From JANNPJ01 sp035474375 (GTDB lineage Bacteria; Actinomycetota; Actinomycetes; Actinomycetales; Kineosporiaceae), in NCBI GenBank assembly GCA_035474375.1, contig DATINJ010000211.1:1-23586 (forward strand): a stretch of DNA of 23,586 nucleotides, given 5' to 3'. Both the position numbers and the translations under genes were made by a program. Shown here in pieces: positions 22,298-23,586 of the stretch. The notes below the pieces were generated by a model. That model was given only the letters and a program-made list of their open reading frames with translations. It did not search any database and was not told the DNA's origin. Numbering within the stretch: the stretch's first letter is position 1; each line of letters opens with the position of its first letter.

Positions 22298-22360
22298 AGA
22301 AGTTTGGGCAGGGCCGAATAGGCCAGCAAGGTCGACATCGGCTCCGCTCGGCCCCCTCAT

Positions 22361-22463
22361 CGGTCTTGATCGAGGTAGATCGGCTCGGTCTTGATCGGGG
22401 CTAGATCGGCTCGATCTTGATCGGGGCTAGATCGGCTCGGTCTTGATTGGGCCTAGATCGGCC
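22361..22463. repeat. 26-base tandem repeat, four units, after hisH
   Basis: Units 22361-22385 (25 bases), 22386-22411, 22412-22437 and 22438-22463. Each holds CTTGAT(C/T)G and TAGATCGGC; the two middle units differ at a single base. They start right after the hisH stop in transcript terms. The high identity suggests recent expansion, and the count may vary between strains. Confidence 0.85.
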
Positions 22464-22470
22464 GGGCCGG

Positions 22471-23118
22471 CTACAGCGTCTGCAGCCAGTTGCGCAGCAG
22501 TTGCGCACCGGCGTCGCCGGACTTCTCCGGGTGGAACTGGGTCGCGGTGAGCGGGCCGTTCTCTACCGCGGCGACGAACCGGGCACCGTGTTCGGCCCAG
22601 GTCACCAACGCCGGGGGGAGAATCAGATTCGGATCACCGGGTGACGGCAATTCCCACTTCTGCACCCCATAGGAGTGCACGAAGTAGAACCGCTCGTGCT
22701 CCACCCCGGCGAACAGGGCAGTTCCGGGCGGCGGGGACACGGTGTTCCAGCCCATGTGGGGCACCACGTTGGCCGGCAGCAGTTCCACCGTGCCTGGCCA
22801 CTCCCCCAGGCCTGCCACGTCGTCCCGATCGAACTCGACCGAACGCTCGAACATCACCTGCAGACCGACGCAGATCCCGAGAACCGGTCGGCCACCGGCC
22901 AGCCGACGGCCGATCAACCGATGCCCGCCTACGGCCCGCAGCTGCTCCGCCACCGATGCGAAGGCCCCGACTCCGGGGACGACGAGACCACCGCAGTTCA
23001 ATGCGGTATCGAAATCGGCGGTGAGGGTGACTGCGGCGCCGACCCGTTCCAGGGCGCGAACAGCGGACCGGATGTTCCCCGATCCGTAATCGAGGACAAC
23101 GACCTCGGACGAATTCAT
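22471..23118 (-). CDS. hisH: Imidazole glycerol phosphate synthase, glutaminase subunit
   Basis: A 215-residue class I glutamine amidotransferase that supplies ammonia to HisF in histidine synthesis. The catalytic triad is seen: Cys83 in GICVGLQVMF, His196 and Glu198 in FHPEKSG. VVPGVGAF (46-53) forms the oxyanion region, and YGSGNIRSAV (11-20) and PHMGWN (120-125) are HisH marks that separate it from other glutaminases. The ATG at 23118 has a weak GGGG upstream. It follows the Sdh iron-sulfur gene by 65 bp, unlike the usual hisB-hisH-hisA order, and a foreign gene plus repeats separate it from hisA. Confidence 0.95.
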   Translation of the reverse strand: MNSSEVVVLDYGSGNIRSAVRALERVGAAVTLTADFDTALNCGGLVVPGVGAFASVAEQLRAVGGHRLIGRRLAGGRPVLGICVGLQVMFERSVEFDRDDVAGLGEWPGTVELLPANVVPHMGWNTVSPPPGTALFAGVEHERFYFVHSYGVQKWELPSPGDPNLILPPALVTWAEHGARFVAAVENGPLTATQFHPEKSGDAGAQLLRNWLQTL

Positions 23119-23183
23119 GGCCCCAGCCTAGAGCCTGTTTTGGCAGTCCCCGCCGTCGCGAGGACGTGCCCGGTGGGCGCCAA

Positions 23184-23585
23184 TCACCCCTTGCTCGAGC
23201 GCACCGCCCGGCGGTACTCCCGGTTCAGGTTCGCAATGCTGATGAACGGGATCTCCTTGGGGCAGGAGACCGTGCACTGGCCGGTATTGGTGCACCCGCC
23301 GAAGCCCTCGTCGTCCATCTGCGCCACCATGTTCAGCACCCGGGTCTCGCGTTCCGGTTGCCCCTGTGGCAGCACGTTGAGGTGCGCCACCTTGGCCGCG
23401 GTGAAGAGCGTCGCAGACCCGTTCGGGCAGGCCGCCACGCAGGCCCCGCACCCGATACACGCGGCGTTCTCAAAAGCGCTGTCCGCGGCGGGTTTCGGCA
23501 CCGGGGTGGCGTGCGCGTCCGGCGCCGAGCCAGTCGGTGCGGTGATGTAGCCACCGGCACCGATGATCCGGTCGAAAGCGCTCCG
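23184..23585 (-). CDS. sdhB: Succinate dehydrogenase iron-sulfur subunit, C-terminal part (Sdh1 type)
   Basis: The last 133 residues of the iron-sulfur subunit; the 5' part lies past the right edge, and the frame is open to the edge (RSAFDRIIGAGGYIT). Two ferredoxin-like cysteine sets are visible: CIGCGACVAACPNGS and, later, CTNTGQCTVSCPKEIP, which would hold the 4Fe-4S and 3Fe-4S clusters. PQGQPERETRVLNMVAQMDDEGFGGC matches the mycobacterial Sdh1 (Rv0247c-like) group. Its upstream neighbours would be sdhA and the anchor gene, lying to the right. It is in the same orientation as the sdh genes at the left end of the window. Starts inside this fragment, such as GTG 23501, are not real. Confidence 0.95.
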   Translation of the reverse strand, partial: RSAFDRIIGAGGYITAPTGSAPDAHATPVPKPAADSAFENAACIGCGACVAACPNGSATLFTAAKVAHLNVLPQGQPERETRVLNMVAQMDDEGFGGCTNTGQCTVSCPKEIPFISIANLNREYRRAVRSSKG

Positions 23586-23586
23586 G

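Larger units (their letters stand above)
22129..22470. other. Repeat-filled gap between hisH and the yciO-like gene
   Basis: 342 bases with no supportable gene. It holds three family A elements (22214-22297) and a four-unit 26-base tandem repeat (22361-22463) that begins seven bases past the hisH stop. The yciO-like promoter should lie within 22129-22213 or among the repeats. Confidence 0.6.

Noticed and set aside
1..23586. Complete circular plasmid explanation for the sdh pieces
   Set aside because: pheST, infC, rplT and rpmI are core chromosomal genes, and about 2 kb of sdhA/sdhB would still be missing between the ends; I keep only duplication, paralogy or assembly as options.

Overview
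The window is chromosomal DNA from a high-GC actinomycete. All 21 protein genes that I can support lie on the minus strand, so the text below follows transcription from high to low coordinates. The gene order argC-J-B-D-F-R-H, pheS-pheT, infC-rpmI-rplT-SPOUT methylase and a HisA of the PriA type next to an SseB-family gene are typical of Actinomycetes. So are the mycobacterial Sdh1-type succinate dehydrogenase parts. I cannot fix the genus.

Layout from the right: the end of an Sdh1-type iron-sulfur subunit (23184-23585); hisH; a repeat-filled gap; a YciO-type YrdC-family gene; hisA/priA overlapping an SseB-family gene; and an MFS transporter. Next comes the translation block infC-rpmI-rplT with a structured leader. 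It is followed by a TrmH/SpoU RNA methyltransferase, a repeat cluster, pheS-pheT and a short-chain dehydrogenase. The arginine operon follows: argC, a small CASTOR-like ACT-domain gene, argJ, argB, argD, argF, argR, then (after a palindromic repeat) argH. The left end holds an Sdh1-type membrane anchor followed by the first 117 codons of sdhA.

The arg genes supply nearly the whole path from glutamate to arginine through the acetyl cycle, plus the ArgR repressor. argG is absent from its usual place between argR and argH. From argJ to argR every junction is a 4-base stop/start overlap if argB starts at its upstream ATG, which implies tight translational coupling.

The most unusual items are these. 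(1) infC encodes IF3 with a roughly 260-residue low-complexity Ser/Pro/Ala tail and very probably starts at a rare AUC codon. (2) A CASTOR-family ACT protein, related to the eukaryotic arginine sensor, sits inside the arginine operon. (3) At least three families of intergenic repeat occur: a 22-bp element usually in inverted pairs, a roughly 63-bp palindrome just downstream of operon ends, and a 26-bp tandem repeat. (4) Complementary pieces of the same type of sdh operon lie at the two ends of the window, in the same orientation.
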